Positions 63,910 through 64,000 of a stretch of 64,000 nt of DNA are shown in pieces. A program made the translations under genes and the position numbers. Within the stretch, counting starts at the first letter, position 1. Every line of letters begins with the position of its first letter. The notes under the pieces are model-generated. The model was not told the origin of the DNA, searched no databases, and worked only from the letters and a program-made list of their open reading frames with translations. The stretch comes from Natrinema zhouii (GTDB lineage Archaea; Halobacteriota; Halobacteria; Halobacteriales; Natrialbaceae), in contig NZ_CP084885.1 of the NCBI RefSeq assembly GCF_013456555.2, forward strand, positions 62,001 to 126,000. Reading direction: 5' to 3'.

Positions 63910-64000
63910 CTAGGTCTGCGAATCGTTCGTTGAGGGCTCGTCGTCGGTCTCTGACGCCCATTCGAGCAGCGGTTCGAGTCGCTCGCGCACTTCGTGACCC
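63910..64000 (-). CDS. HxlR/wHTH-type regulator, C-terminal end (runs out of window)
   Basis: The minus strand from the window edge reads GHEVRERLEPLLEWASETDD and then EPSTNDSQT stop (TAG at 63910). RLEPLLEWA closely matches RLDPLLEWA at the end of the HxlR regulator at 47614-47958, so this is the 3' end of a related gene. Confidence 0.55.
   Translation of the reverse strand, partial: GHEVRERLEPLLEWASETDDEPSTNDSQT

Noticed and set aside
1..64000. tRNA or rRNA genes
   Set aside because: No cloverleaf with TTCGA/GGTTCGAATCC-type T-arm context or rRNA-like conserved block was noticed on either strand; a dedicated covariance search was not possible.

Overview
The window looks like part of a haloarchaeal (class Halobacteria) megaplasmid or plasmid-like island. 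The evidence is acidic proteins, leaderless-type promoters, a plasmid-type TATA-binding protein, an Orc1/Cdc6 initiator with iterons, a haloarchaeal ParA pair, several haloarchaeal IS families, and many decayed genes whose relatives occur on haloarchaeal plasmids. Genus cannot be fixed from the sequence alone. No rRNA, tRNA or CRISPR array was seen.

Layout. 1-6.7 kb: a GH15 glycoside hydrolase translationally coupled to an SPW/VKOR-like membrane protein, an SPW protein, a four-helix copper-binding (Csp-like) protein, a two-gene membrane/winged-helix module and an ion-channel protein. 6.9-13 kb: a second csp gene split by an IS4-type element with an exact 8-bp target duplication, a ZIP transporter, a decayed beta-propeller gene, a Tat-exported DUF305 protein and IS debris. 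13-18 kb: tbp, a CheY-like regulator, a 1.7-kb gene-poor stretch with helix-hairpin-helix fossils and palindromes, then nested IS elements. 18.7-20.7 kb: a compact MNT-HEPN-tyrosine recombinase operon. 21-27.5 kb: mntH/mntR with matching operators, an IS630 element with a slippery heptamer, and a broken HTH/nucleotidyltransferase pair. 27.6-30.3 kb: a TRAM protein and a TIR-like plus RipA-like membrane operon, the best candidate for an uncharacterised (defence-like) system. 30.4-36 kb: fossil orc1/polB replication genes interrupted by a 502-bp non-autonomous element, then an intact orc1 and an origin with inverted iterons. 36-39.8 kb: broken plasmid-conserved genes and IS701/IS1595 elements.

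39.9-51 kb is a metal-handling island: copZ, P1B ATPase copA and an ArsR-like regulator; a NicO-like transporter divergent from nikR; two FAD disulfide oxidoreductases including merA, with a divergent HxlR-type regulator in place of MerR; a metallo-beta-lactamase-fold hydrolase; and a second NicO-like protein. With csp, ZIP and Nramp/MntR, the replicon carries genes for copper, nickel, mercury, manganese and possibly zinc homeostasis.

51-64 kb holds small plasmid-conserved genes (several with single nonsense codons), frameshifted methyltransferase, hemL and integrase genes, a parA/partition pair with upstream 13-bp-period iterons, a large intact transposase and further IS remnants. The abundance of IS elements, single-nonsense pseudogenes and one-base frameshifts points to a replicon undergoing active decay. 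A shared inverted repeat (TAACCAA/TTGGTTA, outer span 37-39 bp) near three unrelated small genes is an unexplained recurring signal.
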